Of a stretch of 64,000 nt of DNA, positions 1 through 9,214 are shown one piece after another. The position numbers and the translations under genes were made by a program. Source of the DNA: SIG701 sp045611685 (GTDB lineage Bacteria > Bacillota > Clostridia > Oscillospirales > CAG-272). The notes below the pieces were generated by a model, which saw only the letters and a list, made by a program, of their open reading frames with translations, had not been told where the DNA came from and did not search any database. The stretch covers positions 66,956-130,955 of the forward strand of contig JAZKXO010000024.1 of the NCBI GenBank assembly GCA_045611685.1. Reading direction: 5' to 3'. Positions within the stretch are counted from its first letter, which is position 1. Each line of letters starts with the position of its first letter.

Positions 1-1160
1 AAAGGATCAACGTCCGTAATACCAACAAGATACGCAATAAGACTGCCGGCACCGGAGCCGCGCCCAGGGCCTACCTGTATCCCCTTCGCTTTGGAGTGGC
101 TGACGAAATCCCACACAATGAGATAGTACTCACTGTATCCCATTTTATCGATAACGGACAACTCATATTCCATTCTCTCGCGGTATGATTCCTCCGTGTT
201 CTTATCGGTGAATACAATATGACCCGCAGTAATTTTTTCCTCAAAGGACTTCTCAGAAAGATCTTTCAGATACTCGCCCGGTGCCATACCGTTTTCCGTA
301 TAAAATCGCGGAAGCTCCGTGTGACCGAAAATAAAATGGAAATCACACATAGCGGCAATTTTTGCGGTGTTTTGAATCGCACCCGGGTATTCACCGAAGA
401 GTTTTTCCATCTCCCAGGTGTTTTTATAGTAGAACTCGTCCGTCTCAAAGCCGATCGGACGGCCGTCGGTAATAACGTTGTTCGTTTGGATGCACATAAG
501 GATCGCCTGCGTTTCCGCATCTGAACGGCGCAGATAATGTACGTCATTCGTGGCAACGAGACCGATGCCCGTCTTTTCCGCAATTTCAAGAATCGCGCGG
601 TTTACCGTTTTCTGCTCATCTATTCCGTGATCCTGCACCTCGAGATAAAAGCGGTCTTTTCCAAACAGTTTCTGCATGCGGCGCGCGTAAATTTCAGCTT
701 CTTCGTACTCGCCTGCTGAAATCATACGCGGGATATAACCGGCAAGACACGCAGAAAGTGCAATAAGACCCTCGTGGTGTTGTTCCAATAGTTCCATATC
801 TATGCGAGGCTTTGAGTAAAATCCCTCCGTATACGCCTTCGATACCATAGAAATGAGGTTACGATATCCGATCTCATTCTCAACGAGAAGAACGAGATGA
901 TAACTGGAGGAATCCTGATCGTGCGTCTTATCAAATCTGCTGCGGCGTGCTACGTATACTTCGCAGCCGATGATCGGCTTTATGCCTTCTTTCATGCACG
1001 CTTTATAAAAAGCAACCACGCCATACATAGCACCGTGATCGGTGAGGGCAACGGCAGTGTGTCCCATTTCCTTTGCGATTTTCGGAATGTCCGCTATGCG
1101 GCATGCACCGTCCAGCAAACTGTATTCACTGTGCAGATGCAAATGTACGAACTCTCCCAT
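1..1160 (-). CDS. dnaE: DNA polymerase III alpha subunit, N-terminal part (cut by window edge)
   Basis: Replicative DNA polymerase of the C family. Only the first ~386 codons are in the window; the rest lies beyond position 1. The protein opens with the PHP-domain signature HLHLHSEYSLLDG, followed by LTDHGAMYG and the GCEVYV segment. Near the window edge is GPGRGSGAGSLIAYLVGI, the start of the polymerase core of DnaE-type (not PolC-type) enzymes. The ATG at 1160 has an AAAGGAG box six bases upstream. It is the last visible gene of the long minus-strand run that starts at nusB, 36 bases after whiA. The family assignment is secure. Confidence 0.95.
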   Translation of the reverse strand, partial: MGEFVHLHLHSEYSLLDGACRIADIPKIAKEMGHTAVALTDHGAMYGVVAFYKACMKEGIKPIIGCEVYVARRSRFDKTHDQDSSSYHLVLLVENEIGYRNLISMVSKAYTEGFYSKPRIDMELLEQHHEGLIALSACLAGYIPRMISAGEYEEAEIYARRMQKLFGKDRFYLEVQDHGIDEQKTVNRAILEIAEKTGIGLVATNDVHYLRRSDAETQAILMCIQTNNVITDGRPIGFETDEFYYKNTWEMEKLFGEYPGAIQNTAKIAAMCDFHFIFGHTELPRFYTENGMAPGEYLKDLSEKSFEEKITAGHIVFTDKNTEESYRERMEYELSVIDKMGYSEYYLIVWDFVSHSKAKGIQVGPGRGSGAGSLIAYLVGITDVDP

Positions 1161-1196
1161 AGCGGTCTCCTTTCAATTTTAAAGATAGAATGAATT

Positions 1197-1940
1197 TTAC
1201 CGATCTGCACCGGTCGATCTGGCGTAATCCATGATTTTGGAAAGACGGTGGCAGACACCGGATTTCGTGATAGGCGGCTCGTGTGCATCGCCCAGTTCTT
1301 TCATAGACATTTGCTTATGCTGCACTCTAAGTTCAGCAGTTACACGAAGCGACTGCGGAAGCTTGTGAATCGCACCGGAGGCGATAAGCGACTCTATTAC
1401 CGCGATCTGCTCTTCCGCCGCGCGGAGCGATTTGCCGATATTCGCAGTATCGCAGTTCACCTGCCGGTTGATATTGTTGCGGAATTCCCGCTCAATACGG
1501 GTATTCATAAAATCAAACGCCGCCGTGTTGGCACCGATATAAGCGAGGAAATCTGCAATTGCCTCGCCATCCTTCAAATAGAAAATATACTGTTTTTTTC
1601 GCTTCGTGCGGCCACCTGAGATTCCCTGCTCCAAAAGAAGAGTCTCTAGTGCCGCACACTCCGCATCCGTTTCAAACGCAAACTCCAAATGATTGCGCTT
1701 ATTGGGATCTGTTACCGAGCCGTAGAGAAGAAAAACTCTTGCAATAAAATGCGGTAGGCATGCGGGGCATTTGCACCGCTCAGCCGCGGAAAGCATTGCG
1801 GCAGGGCGTTCATCTGCAGGCATAGCACCGAGCAAATCCGCATCTTTTACGGAGTATGCACAGCATTTTTTCTTAACAGGGAGCGACGTCAGAAATTCTC
1901 GCAAGGCTTCTGCATAGGATTTTGGGGTTGTATTATCCAT
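1197..1940 (-). CDS. whiA: WhiA-type DNA-binding protein, shortened N-terminal lobe
   Basis: WhiA links a LAGLIDADG-like fold to a C-terminal helix-turn-helix; in Actinobacteria it controls sporulation-division genes, and in Firmicutes it affects division and chromosome segregation. The 247 residues contain the family hallmarks FMNTRIEREFRNNINRQ, then VNCDTANIGKS (about 145-170), and a C-terminal LPQSLR...MSMKELGD...ITKSGVCHRL DNA-binding segment. Usual length is about 300-320. The deficit lies in the first half, where the first LAGLIDADG lobe (after KKKCC near residue 25) is reduced to a few dozen residues. It sits between murB and dnaE; the usual rapZ and yvcK neighbours are missing. The ribosome site before the ATG is weak. 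Confidence 0.9.
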   Translation of the reverse strand: MDNTTPKSYAEALREFLTSLPVKKKCCAYSVKDADLLGAMPADERPAAMLSAAERCKCPACLPHFIARVFLLYGSVTDPNKRNHLEFAFETDAECAALETLLLEQGISGGRTKRKKQYIFYLKDGEAIADFLAYIGANTAAFDFMNTRIEREFRNNINRQVNCDTANIGKSLRAAEEQIAVIESLIASGAIHKLPQSLRVTAELRVQHKQMSMKELGDAHEPPITKSGVCHRLSKIMDYARSTGADR

Positions 1941-1960
1941 AACTGATTACATTCCCGTAT

Positions 1961-2878
1961 TTATTCCGGAATATAAATAACTTCCGGTTCAATTTCAATT
2001 TTATGAAGACGGTAAATCTCTTTTTGTATCTTATCAATCAAAGAGAGGACGTCTCCGGCTGTTGCACCGCCGCGATTGATGATAAATCCGGCATGCTTCT
2101 CTGAGACCTGTGCACCGCCAACCGTACATCCTTTGAGTCCCGCTTCGTCAATCATCTTTGCCGTATAGCGGCCGGGATAGCGTTTGAACGTACTGCCGGC
2201 GCTTGGATATTCAAGCGGCTGTTTTTCGATGCGGCGGCGCATCAGTTCTTCCATTTCACGCCGTATCGCATTTTCATCTCCGGGCAAAAGTGCAAACGTT
2301 GCCGAAAGGATAATCCATTCAGGATGTGCTCTATATATGCTGTTTCGATAACCAAAACAGTGCTCATCGCCCGAAAGCGAAGCCACTTCCCCGCTTTCTC
2401 TGTCATAATAGGTGCTTTCTATAAGAACCTCTGAAATTTCACTGTCATATGCGCCGGCATTCATGAACACAGCGCCACCCACACTGCCGGGTATTCCGTT
2501 AGAAAACTGAAGACCTGTGAGCGCATGATCGCCTGCGATTTTGGCGAGAGCGGTCAGAGTTGCGCCCGCCTCGGCAGTGATAGTGTTTTCTAAAACAGTG
2601 ATTTGCTTCATAGAGGAGGTGGAAACGATCACACCGCGAAATCCGGCATCAGCGATGAGAATGTTACTACCGCGCCCAATCACTTGTGTTTTTACATTAT
2701 GCTTTTTTGTAAGACTAAGGACACGCCTCAAAGCATCGGCACTCTGCGGTTCAACATAAAAATCGGCAGGTCCGCCTATATGGAACGTCGTATGAAGAGC
2801 CATTGGCTCATCGTATCGGATACTGATATTTTGGAGCTGCTCCAAATCGTTTTGAAACAGTTTCGCATCAGTTGCCAT
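1961..2878 (-). CDS. murB: UDP-N-acetylenolpyruvoylglucosamine reductase
   Basis: FAD-dependent cytoplasmic enzyme that reduces UDP-GlcNAc-enolpyruvate to UDP-MurNAc in peptidoglycan synthesis. At 305 residues it has normal length for a type II MurB. Visible motifs are HIGGPADFYVEP and GRGSNILI (FAD-binding domain), NGIPGSVGGAVFMNAGAYDS, FGYRNSIYR, the catalytic serine loop PSAGSTFKR, and the C-terminal GGAQVSEKHAGFIIN with its conserved glutamate. The ATG at 2878 has GGGAGG five bases upstream and lies 11 bases after the HAD gene stop, so co-transcription is likely. Confidence 0.96.
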   Translation of the reverse strand: MATDAKLFQNDLEQLQNISIRYDEPMALHTTFHIGGPADFYVEPQSADALRRVLSLTKKHNVKTQVIGRGSNILIADAGFRGVIVSTSSMKQITVLENTITAEAGATLTALAKIAGDHALTGLQFSNGIPGSVGGAVFMNAGAYDSEISEVLIESTYYDRESGEVASLSGDEHCFGYRNSIYRAHPEWIILSATFALLPGDENAIRREMEELMRRRIEKQPLEYPSAGSTFKRYPGRYTAKMIDEAGLKGCTVGGAQVSEKHAGFIINRGGATAGDVLSLIDKIQKEIYRLHKIEIEPEVIYIPE

Positions 2879-2889
2879 AATAGCCTCCC

Positions 2890-3597
2890 TTATTTCTCCA
2901 TGATTCTCGCCATAAGCGATGGAAGATCCCGTATATCCTCTATGATATACGTTACGTCCCGTCCGTGTGTATCGTGATTTCCTTTATGATCGAGAAACAC
3001 GCAGTCGATACCGGCATTTATCGAACCGTCGATATCGGACGTGAGCGAATCGCCGACCACGAGATAATGCGCGGGATCAGTGTCCCCGACTGCGTTCATT
3101 ACGTGATTAAAGAAAGCCCGAGCCGGTTTTTCACAGCCGATTTTTTCGGAAATAAAAACATCGCGAAAATACGGTTCAAGGCCCGACCCCTGAAAACGCG
3201 ACAGCTGCGCCTCGTAACTGCCGTTTGTTATGATATAAAGCGGGAACTGTTGGCTAAGGATTTTGCAAACATCAATAGCGCCTTCTAAAAGACAGCGCTG
3301 TTGACTCAGTTGTTCAAAGTACATATGGCTGATCTTTTTGCAGAGCACAGTGTCGTCTACACCCATTTCATCAAGGAGCATTTCAAATCGCATATCCTTG
3401 AGGCGTGCTCGTGTAACCTCTTTACGCTCGAGCATCCGCCACAGTTCGTCATTGATTTCATGATAACGGGCATACACATCTTCATTCACAGAAAGCCCCA
3501 ACGCGGAGAAGACGGCAAAAAATGCCGTTTTCTCCGCGAGGTTAAAATCAAAGAGTGTATTGTCCGCATCCAAAAGCAAATATTTGTACGGTGCCAT
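2890..3597 (-). CDS. HAD-family phosphatase, YjjG-like nucleotidase
   Basis: Haloacid-dehalogenase-superfamily hydrolase, 235 residues, resembling YjjG-type 5'-nucleotidases that clean up non-canonical pyrimidine nucleotides; the substrate cannot be read from sequence. All four HAD motifs are visible: DADNTLFDF (nucleophile Asp, residues 10-12), TNGS (motif II, about 120), the lysine in GCEKPARAFF (motif III) and VVGDSLTSDIDG (motif IV). A helical cap lies between motifs I and II. Its ATG overlaps the tyrS stop as TAATG and no separate ribosome site is visible, so translation probably depends on re-initiation after tyrS. Confidence 0.85.
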   Translation of the reverse strand: MAPYKYLLLDADNTLFDFNLAEKTAFFAVFSALGLSVNEDVYARYHEINDELWRMLERKEVTRARLKDMRFEMLLDEMGVDDTVLCKKISHMYFEQLSQQRCLLEGAIDVCKILSQQFPLYIITNGSYEAQLSRFQGSGLEPYFRDVFISEKIGCEKPARAFFNHVMNAVGDTDPAHYLVVGDSLTSDIDGSINAGIDCVFLDHKGNHDTHGRDVTYIIEDIRDLPSLMARIMEK

Positions 3598-4838
3598 TAT
3601 TTCAGAACAAAGCGGCGATACGTCTTTTTGCCCTTTTTGAGAACAATGCCCTCGCCCTTGAGCTGTTCTGCCGTCAAGGCTGCATCAAAGCGTTCTACCT
3701 TTTCATCCCCGACAAGGATACCGCCCTGCTGAATGAGGCGTTTTGCCTCACCCTTTGAGGGAGCCATCTTGCCGATAACGAGAAGGTCTGCCACCTGAAC
3801 TCCACCGTCTTTCAAGTCCGCCTCGGACAGCTCCGTCGTCGGCATATCGGCAGATGCACCGCCGCCAACAAAGAGAGCTTTTGCAGCACTCTGTGCTTTT
3901 TCCGCTTCCTCCTCGCCGTGGACGAGTTTAGTCAACTCATATGCCAGGATCTCCTTGGCGGTATTAAGCTGGCTTCCTTCCCATCCGTCCATCGCGTCAA
4001 TCTGCTCAAGCGGCAGGAACGTAAGCATACGGATGCATTTGAGAACGTCCGCATCTGCCACGTTGCGCCAGTACTGATAGAAATCGTACGGCGAAGTTTT
4101 TTTCGGATCGAGCCACACTGCGTTGCCAGCGGTCTTGCCCATCTTCTTGCCCTGAGAGTCCGTCAGAAGCGTGATCGTCATAGCATTTGCGTCTTTACCG
4201 AGCTTGCGGCGGATAAGCTCCGTACCGCCGAGCATATTGGACCACTGATCGTCTCCGCCGAACTGAAGATTGCAATCGTAATTCTGGAACAGGTAGTAAA
4301 AGTCGTAAGACTGCATGATCATGTAGTTGAACTCAAGGAAAGAGAGTCCCTTTTCCATACGCTGCTTGTAGCACTCGGCGCGGAGCATATTATTCACCGA
4401 GAAGCATGCGCCGACGTCACGGAGCATTTCCACGTAGTTCAGTTTCAGAAGCCAGTCGGCGTTATTGATCATCTTCGCTTTGCCTTCACCGAAATCAATG
4501 AACTTCTCCATCTGGCGTTTGAAGCACTCTGCATTATGGTCAATGTCGTCCTTGGTGAGCATCTTACGCATATCGGTACGGCCGGACGGGTCGCCGATCA
4601 TGGTAGTGCCGCCGCCAATAAGAGCAATCGGTTTGTTGCCTGCCATCTGGAGACGCTTCATCAGCGTAAGCGCCATGAAATGTCCGGCAGTGAGGCTGTC
4701 TGCGGTGCAGTCAAAGCCAATGTAAAACGTAGCTTTTCCGTTGTTGATGAGATTTTTGATCTCCTCTTCGTTGGTCATCTGGGCAATGAGGCCACGGGCT
4801 TTCAATTCATCAAAAATGGTCATAGTTTCTTTCGGCAT
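3597..4838 (-). CDS. tyrS: Tyrosyl-tRNA synthetase
   Basis: Class I aminoacyl-tRNA synthetase that charges tRNA-Tyr. The 413 residues contain the HIGH-equivalent SLTAGHF near residue 50, the tyrosine pocket segment QFGGDDQWSNML, the KMSKS-equivalent KMGKTAGNAVWL near 235, and a C-terminal S4 RNA-binding domain (KRLIQQGGILVGDEKV). The ATG at 4838 has AAAGGAG eight bases upstream, and an alternative internal ATG (MTIFDELK) has none. The 29-base gap to recN leaves no room for a T-box leader, so the gene is apparently not controlled by its own T-box. Confidence 0.96.
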   Translation of the reverse strand: MPKETMTIFDELKARGLIAQMTNEEEIKNLINNGKATFYIGFDCTADSLTAGHFMALTLMKRLQMAGNKPIALIGGGTTMIGDPSGRTDMRKMLTKDDIDHNAECFKRQMEKFIDFGEGKAKMINNADWLLKLNYVEMLRDVGACFSVNNMLRAECYKQRMEKGLSFLEFNYMIMQSYDFYYLFQNYDCNLQFGGDDQWSNMLGGTELIRRKLGKDANAMTITLLTDSQGKKMGKTAGNAVWLDPKKTSPYDFYQYWRNVADADVLKCIRMLTFLPLEQIDAMDGWEGSQLNTAKEILAYELTKLVHGEEEAEKAQSAAKALFVGGGASADMPTTELSEADLKDGGVQVADLLVIGKMAPSKGEAKRLIQQGGILVGDEKVERFDAALTAEQLKGEGIVLKKGKKTYRRFVLK

Positions 4839-4867
4839 GCAGCCGACTCCTTTATATATTATAATTT

Positions 4868-6559
4868 TTATAATTTATTTTCAATCATTTCACGGGCAGC
4901 ATCGCGCTGTGTATCCGTTACGGAAACACCGCCGATGATTCTCGCGATTTCCGCTACGCGTCCATCCGTATCGAGCACCTCAACGGAGCTCTCCGCTCTG
5001 CCGTCAGAAACAGATTTTGTGATGCGAAGATGCGTATCGGCAAGAGAAGAGATCTGCGGGGAGTGTGTAACTGAGAGCACCTGTGTCGTCTCGGACAGTT
5101 CTTTCAGTTTCACACCGATTTTCTCGGACGTTCCGCCTGAGACACCGGCATCAATCTCATCAAAGATGACCGTTGATGCGCCGCGCTTTGTGTTAATCAC
5201 ACTGCGAAGTGCCAGCATCACGCGGGACATCTCGCCGCCGGATGCAATCTTTGCAAGCGGCATCGGCGGTTCACCGGGGTTCGTAGCAATCAAAAACGCA
5301 ACGTCATCCGAACCGTGCGGGCCGAACTGTTCGGCGCCGCCCACATCAAACATACGGCGGACATCTACCACAAAACGAACCTTTGGCATATCAAGATAGG
5401 TGAGCGTTTCGCACACCTCACGGCTGATCTTCTCTGCGGCAGTACGACGTTTTTCGGATAAGCGACCGGCCACGTCGGCAAGCGCCAAACGGAGTTTAGC
5501 AATTTCATCTTCAATCTCCACGATGCGGTCTTCCCCGCTTAACAGCTCCGAAAGCTTTTCGGCAGCATCCTTACGAAAAACGAGAATTTCCTCGACCGTT
5601 TCGCCATACTTCCGTTTCAAGCGTTCGATAAGGCTGAGCCTTGCTTCGATCGTGTTGAGTTGTACCTCGGGGTTTGTAATATCACTGTTAGCGGTAAGAG
5701 CATACGCGGTTTCACCGATGTCTGCGATCTCGTACCGATAACTCTCGAGTCGAGATGCTAACTCTTCCGCTTCGGGCATTACGTCCGCTAACTGGCGGAG
5801 TGCCGCGGCGGATTTTTGTAGAAGCACGGCGGCAGAGGCACCTTTTTCATTCTGCGCAAGTGCGTGATACACAAAGTCGGAATATTTTTGAATACGCTCA
5901 ATGTTTTTGATTTTTGTGCGTAATACCCGTAGTTTTTCTTCTTCGCCTGAATCGGTAAGTTTCGCTCCGTCTATCTCTTTCACTTGATACGAAAGAATAT
6001 CGGAAAGCATGTTCTTTTGTCTGAGAGAGTTTCTCAGTTCGTCAAGCGATGCGTGCAGACGCGTCCACTCAGTGTACATCTGTATGTACTTACCAAGCAG
6101 TTCCTCCGTATCTGCGCACTCGTCCAGCATATCGAGGTGGAAGGATTTGTCGAGCAGATTTCTCGCCTCGCTCTGTGATTGGATGCTAACAAGTCCCGGA
6201 CCAATCTCACGAAGAACGGACAAAGGAACGGTACGCCGATTGATCTTCACCGTGGAGCGACCGTCTGCCGTTAATGTACGCTGAATCTCAAACTCACCGT
6301 TTTCGTCCGCCTCAATCCCCATCTCGCCGAGAACGGGAATGTCGGGCAGATCGGAAAACACCGCGGAGACAAGCGCCCGTTGTTCGCCGGAGCGTATCAT
6401 TTCGCGCTGTGATTTACCGCCCGCAACAAGTGAAAGAGAGTCAATAATTACCGATTTTCCCGATCCGGTCTCACCGGTAATCACCGTAAACCCTTCCGAA
6501 AACTCGACGTTGACGCGGCGCGCAACAGCGATATTTTCAATGTATAGTGAACGGATCAT
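4868..6559 (-). CDS. recN: DNA repair protein RecN
   Basis: SMC-like ATPase acting early in double-strand-break repair. The N-terminal half carries the Walker A motif GETGSGKSVIIDSL (about 30-45), followed by two predicted coiled-coil arms. The C-terminal half has the ABC signature ASGGEMSRVMLALR and Walker B VIFDEIDAGVSGG, giving the RecN head-coil-head layout. The ATG at 6559 (MIRSLYIENI) is preferred over a TTG six codons upstream that lies inside argR; the chosen start sits just after the argR stop, giving 563 residues. In spore formers the next genes are usually spoIVB and spo0A; here tyrS follows. Confidence 0.95.
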   Translation of the reverse strand: MIRSLYIENIAVARRVNVEFSEGFTVITGETGSGKSVIIDSLSLVAGGKSQREMIRSGEQRALVSAVFSDLPDIPVLGEMGIEADENGEFEIQRTLTADGRSTVKINRRTVPLSVLREIGPGLVSIQSQSEARNLLDKSFHLDMLDECADTEELLGKYIQMYTEWTRLHASLDELRNSLRQKNMLSDILSYQVKEIDGAKLTDSGEEEKLRVLRTKIKNIERIQKYSDFVYHALAQNEKGASAAVLLQKSAAALRQLADVMPEAEELASRLESYRYEIADIGETAYALTANSDITNPEVQLNTIEARLSLIERLKRKYGETVEEILVFRKDAAEKLSELLSGEDRIVEIEDEIAKLRLALADVAGRLSEKRRTAAEKISREVCETLTYLDMPKVRFVVDVRRMFDVGGAEQFGPHGSDDVAFLIATNPGEPPMPLAKIASGGEMSRVMLALRSVINTKRGASTVIFDEIDAGVSGGTSEKIGVKLKELSETTQVLSVTHSPQISSLADTHLRITKSVSDGRAESSVEVLDTDGRVAEIARIIGGVSVTDTQRDAAREMIENKL

Positions 6560-6560
6560 T

Positions 6561-7016
6561 TTACTGTTCGGCGGCAATTTTCCGCAATCTTCTGCTTATA
6601 CCTGAAGCGGCATCCGAGCTGTGGGCAATAATGATAATCGTATCATCCCCCGCGACGCAGCCGAGGATATCGTCTTCGTGCAGACCGTCGATACCGGCTG
6701 CCACGGCATTCGCCATGCCCGGGTAGGTCTTAATAACGATATCATTCATCGCAGACGAAACGCTTTTGATCGATCCCGCAAGAGCCTTGGAATATATATG
6801 CTGGCTGTCGTTTGAGCTCATCTTCGGAAGAACGTATTTGTACTTTCCCGATTCACACAAAACCTTCGCCAGTTTTAACTCACGAATATCGCGGGATATC
6901 GTCGCCTGCGTAACGTCAAAGCCGTCTTCTCTAAGGTGATCGATCAATTCCTCCTGCGTTTCGACGTCCTCGTTGGCAATGATCTCCATAATCTTGTTGT
7001 GCCGTTTTATTTTCAT
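6561..7016 (-). CDS. argR: Arginine repressor ArgR/AhrC
   Basis: Arginine-responsive hexameric regulator of arginine biosynthesis and catabolism. The 151-residue form has an N-terminal winged helix (KIKRHNKIMEII...VTQATISRDIREL) and a C-terminal oligomerization and arginine-binding domain ending GCVAGDDTIIII. An exact GGAGG lies five bases before the ATG at 7016; a TTG four codons upstream overlaps that ribosome site, so the shorter start is chosen. It sits in the conserved nadK-argR-recN order of Firmicutes. Confidence 0.95.
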   Translation of the reverse strand: MKIKRHNKIMEIIANEDVETQEELIDHLREDGFDVTQATISRDIRELKLAKVLCESGKYKYVLPKMSSNDSQHIYSKALAGSIKSVSSAMNDIVIKTYPGMANAVAAGIDGLHEDDILGCVAGDDTIIIIAHSSDAASGISRRLRKIAAEQ

Positions 7017-7071
7017 ACTATCCTCCAAAGGTTATGAATTGGATTTATATTGGATAATGGGAAGTCTGACA

Positions 7072-7941
7072 TCACGATAATTTGCGGCTGAGTGCGTTGA
7101 GGGAGCCGCCCTTTTTTACACGGATGAGCGGTATGCGGTACTGTGCGCGCGTAATACGGATAATATCGCCAGCCTGTATCTCAAGGCACTCACATCCGTC
7201 CTCGGAAAGATACATACAGTTTCCGTCGCCCGTTAGATTGCGAATCTCCAAAACAGACCCACCACTGAACACCACGGGAAGATTGTTTATCGGCTGAGGG
7301 CAAATAGGTGTCGCACAGATACAGTCCAGACGCGGATCTAAAATAGAACCGCCCGCTGCTCTCGAATACGCGGTAGAACCGGTCGGCGTTGCAAAAATCA
7401 TGCCGTCCGCAAAACAGTGTTGTACCGGTTCTCCGTCGCAGTACAGATCGAAGCGGATAATCCGCGGTATGGGGCCGTTTGTGAGAACGGCATCGTTGAG
7501 CGCCGGCGCGGCAAAAGACAAAAGAGTATCTCCTCGTTGCACTTCTACGTTAAGTGTAACACGCTCCTCAATGATGCCGGAGCCCGACAAGACGAGATCC
7601 ACCAGTTCCAACTCACCGATCTCGATTTCAGCCAAATACCCAAGTCTTCCACAGTTGATTCCAACGATCGGTGTGCCAGTTCCCACGCTGCGGTGCGCCG
7701 CGCGGATAATGGAACCGTCGCCGCCCAAAACAAAGATAACGTCTGCGCTTTTAAATGCGGTGGATTCATCCATAAAGGACACGTGCTCCTCCGTCTCCGC
7801 AAGAAGCGGTCGGCATTCCTCAACAGAAAGAACCGAGCACCCTGCATCACACATACGAAGAACAAGGTTTTTAAGCAATACCGGATCAATTTGCTTTGTC
7901 GTATTCGGCAAAAGCAAAACTTGTTTGAATACAGTACTCAC
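7072..7941 (-). CDS. nadK: NAD kinase
   Basis: ATP- or polyphosphate-dependent phosphorylation of NAD to NADP. The 289 residues include the family signature LGGDGSIIRAA near residue 73, NCGRLGYLAEIE, the NAD-binding NDAVL segment and TPTGSTAYSRAAGGSI. The start is a GTG that overlaps the tlyA stop as TAGTG, indicating translational coupling. Gene order tlyA-nadK-argR-recN is typical of Firmicutes. Confidence 0.95.
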   Translation of the reverse strand: MSTVFKQVLLLPNTTKQIDPVLLKNLVLRMCDAGCSVLSVEECRPLLAETEEHVSFMDESTAFKSADVIFVLGGDGSIIRAAHRSVGTGTPIVGINCGRLGYLAEIEIGELELVDLVLSGSGIIEERVTLNVEVQRGDTLLSFAAPALNDAVLTNGPIPRIIRFDLYCDGEPVQHCFADGMIFATPTGSTAYSRAAGGSILDPRLDCICATPICPQPINNLPVVFSGGSVLEIRNLTGDGNCMYLSEDGCECLEIQAGDIIRITRAQYRIPLIRVKKGGSLNALSRKLS

Positions 7942-8726
7942 TACTTCACCAACTCACATAGCTGTTTTTCAAATTCATCGGATACGTACGCCGTTTCACG
8001 TCGGCGGCAATACAAAAGATACTCACGGTTTCCGTCACCGCCCGTAATCGGTGAAACGATCAGGGAGAGCGGATGCAAGCCGTTTTCAGCACAGCACTGA
8101 GCGACACGATGTATCGCCTCCTTGTGCATTTTTTTATCACGTACGATTCCTCTGTGATCAAGCGCCGCGCGTCCGCATTCAAACTGCGGTTTTATGAGGG
8201 CTACGTAAATACCGTCCGGCAAAAGTACGGAGGCAATATTGGAGATCACGTACGTTTGAGAAATAAACGACAGATCTGCGACCGCAATATCGCATAGAAC
8301 ACCAAGCGTAACGGGAGACAGAGACCGCGCATTGAACTTCTCAAGATTCACAACGCGTGCATCCTTCAAAAGCGAGGAATCGAGTTGCCCCGAACCGGAA
8401 TCCACCGCATAAACCTTTGAAGCACCGCTTCGAAGAAGGCAGTCGGTAAATCCTCCCGTGGAAGCGCCGACGTCAACGGCTGTCAACCCGGTTACGTCTA
8501 TTGAAAAAGCATCAAGTGCTGCCTTCAGCTTCACACCGCCGCGTCCGACGTACGGGTACAGCTCACCGGTTACTTCGACGCATCCCTCAGATAGATTATC
8601 GACGGGGAACGACACCTTCGTTACTGTTTTCCCTTTCACAAGAACGTAACCACCTTCAATGAGCTTCTGCGCGTGCGTTCGGCTTCTTGCAAGGCCTGAC
8701 GTGAATAAATAGGCATCGAGTCTCAT
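7941..8726 (-). CDS. tlyA: TlyA-family rRNA 2'-O-methyltransferase
   Basis: Fusion of an N-terminal S4 RNA-binding domain (MRLDAYLFTSGLARSR, ending near residue 65) and an FtsJ-like Rossmann methyltransferase with the SAM-binding motif VGASTGGFTDCLLRSGA. TlyA proteins methylate 16S and/or 23S rRNA 2'-hydroxyls; the haemolysin name is historical. The ATG at 8726 (MRLDAY) is preferred to a GTG three codons upstream because the AAAGG element lies at better spacing and family members begin MRLD. It starts 11 bases after the preceding stop. Confidence 0.93.
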   Translation of the reverse strand: MRLDAYLFTSGLARSRTHAQKLIEGGYVLVKGKTVTKVSFPVDNLSEGCVEVTGELYPYVGRGGVKLKAALDAFSIDVTGLTAVDVGASTGGFTDCLLRSGASKVYAVDSGSGQLDSSLLKDARVVNLEKFNARSLSPVTLGVLCDIAVADLSFISQTYVISNIASVLLPDGIYVALIKPQFECGRAALDHRGIVRDKKMHKEAIHRVAQCCAENGLHPLSLIVSPITGGDGNREYLLYCRRRETAYVSDEFEKQLCELVK

Positions 8727-8737
8727 ATTCAACACCT

Positions 8738-9190
8738 TTACAGAGCGGGAACGATGAACGGGATGATAATTCCAAGAATAGCGCCCATCACTACCTGAAG
8801 CGGGGTGTGCCCGATCAGTTCTTTAAGGACCTCTTCCGTTCGCTCATGATCACCCGAGGTAATATCCTCTAAAAGTTTATTCAGGATTTTCGCGTGCTCG
8901 CCCGTTTCCCGACGGACACCGGCGGCATCATACATAACGATAGACGCCAGAATGAACGTAACGGCGAACCACGGCGAACCGATTCCATATAAGCGACCTG
9001 CCGCAATACACAAAGCAGCGACAGTTGAAGAGTGCGAAGACGGCATGCCGCCCGACGCAAACATGAGCGAGAGATCGATTCGTTTTTCTCGGACGATCAC
9101 AATGATAATTTTCAAAATCTGTGCGGTGAAATATGCGATCACCCCACACAGAAGCATATAATTCGAAACAAATTCGGAAAGAAAAGTCAT
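8738..9190 (-). CDS. Divergent PAP2-family membrane protein (DUF212, YuiD-like)
   Basis: Small integral membrane protein of 150 residues in the divergent acid-phosphatase/PAP2 family, whose substrate is unknown. About four hydrophobic helices are visible (near residues 10-30, 55-75, 75-92 and 128-150). The conserved GGMPSSHSS stretch (about 46-55) and the VMYDAAGVRRETGEHA segment (about 85-100) match the family core. It lies between ispA and tlyA. This slot often holds a DUF212 gene plus dxs in related bacteria; dxs is absent here. The substrate could be a polyprenyl phosphate given the neighbour ispA, but that is inference. Confidence 0.88.
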   Translation of the reverse strand: MTFLSEFVSNYMLLCGVIAYFTAQILKIIIVIVREKRIDLSLMFASGGMPSSHSSTVAALCIAAGRLYGIGSPWFAVTFILASIVMYDAAGVRRETGEHAKILNKLLEDITSGDHERTEEVLKELIGHTPLQVVMGAILGIIIPFIVPAL

Positions 9191-9214
9191 ACGGTTAACT
9201 CTTTCGATACGGTG

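Noticed and set aside
4839..4867. T-box leader for tyrS
   Set aside because: The gap between recN and tyrS is only 29 bases, far too short.
3918..5399. 493-codon plus-strand frame opposite tyrS and recN
   Set aside because: It crosses the ends of two certain genes, has no ribosome site and no protein-like motif.
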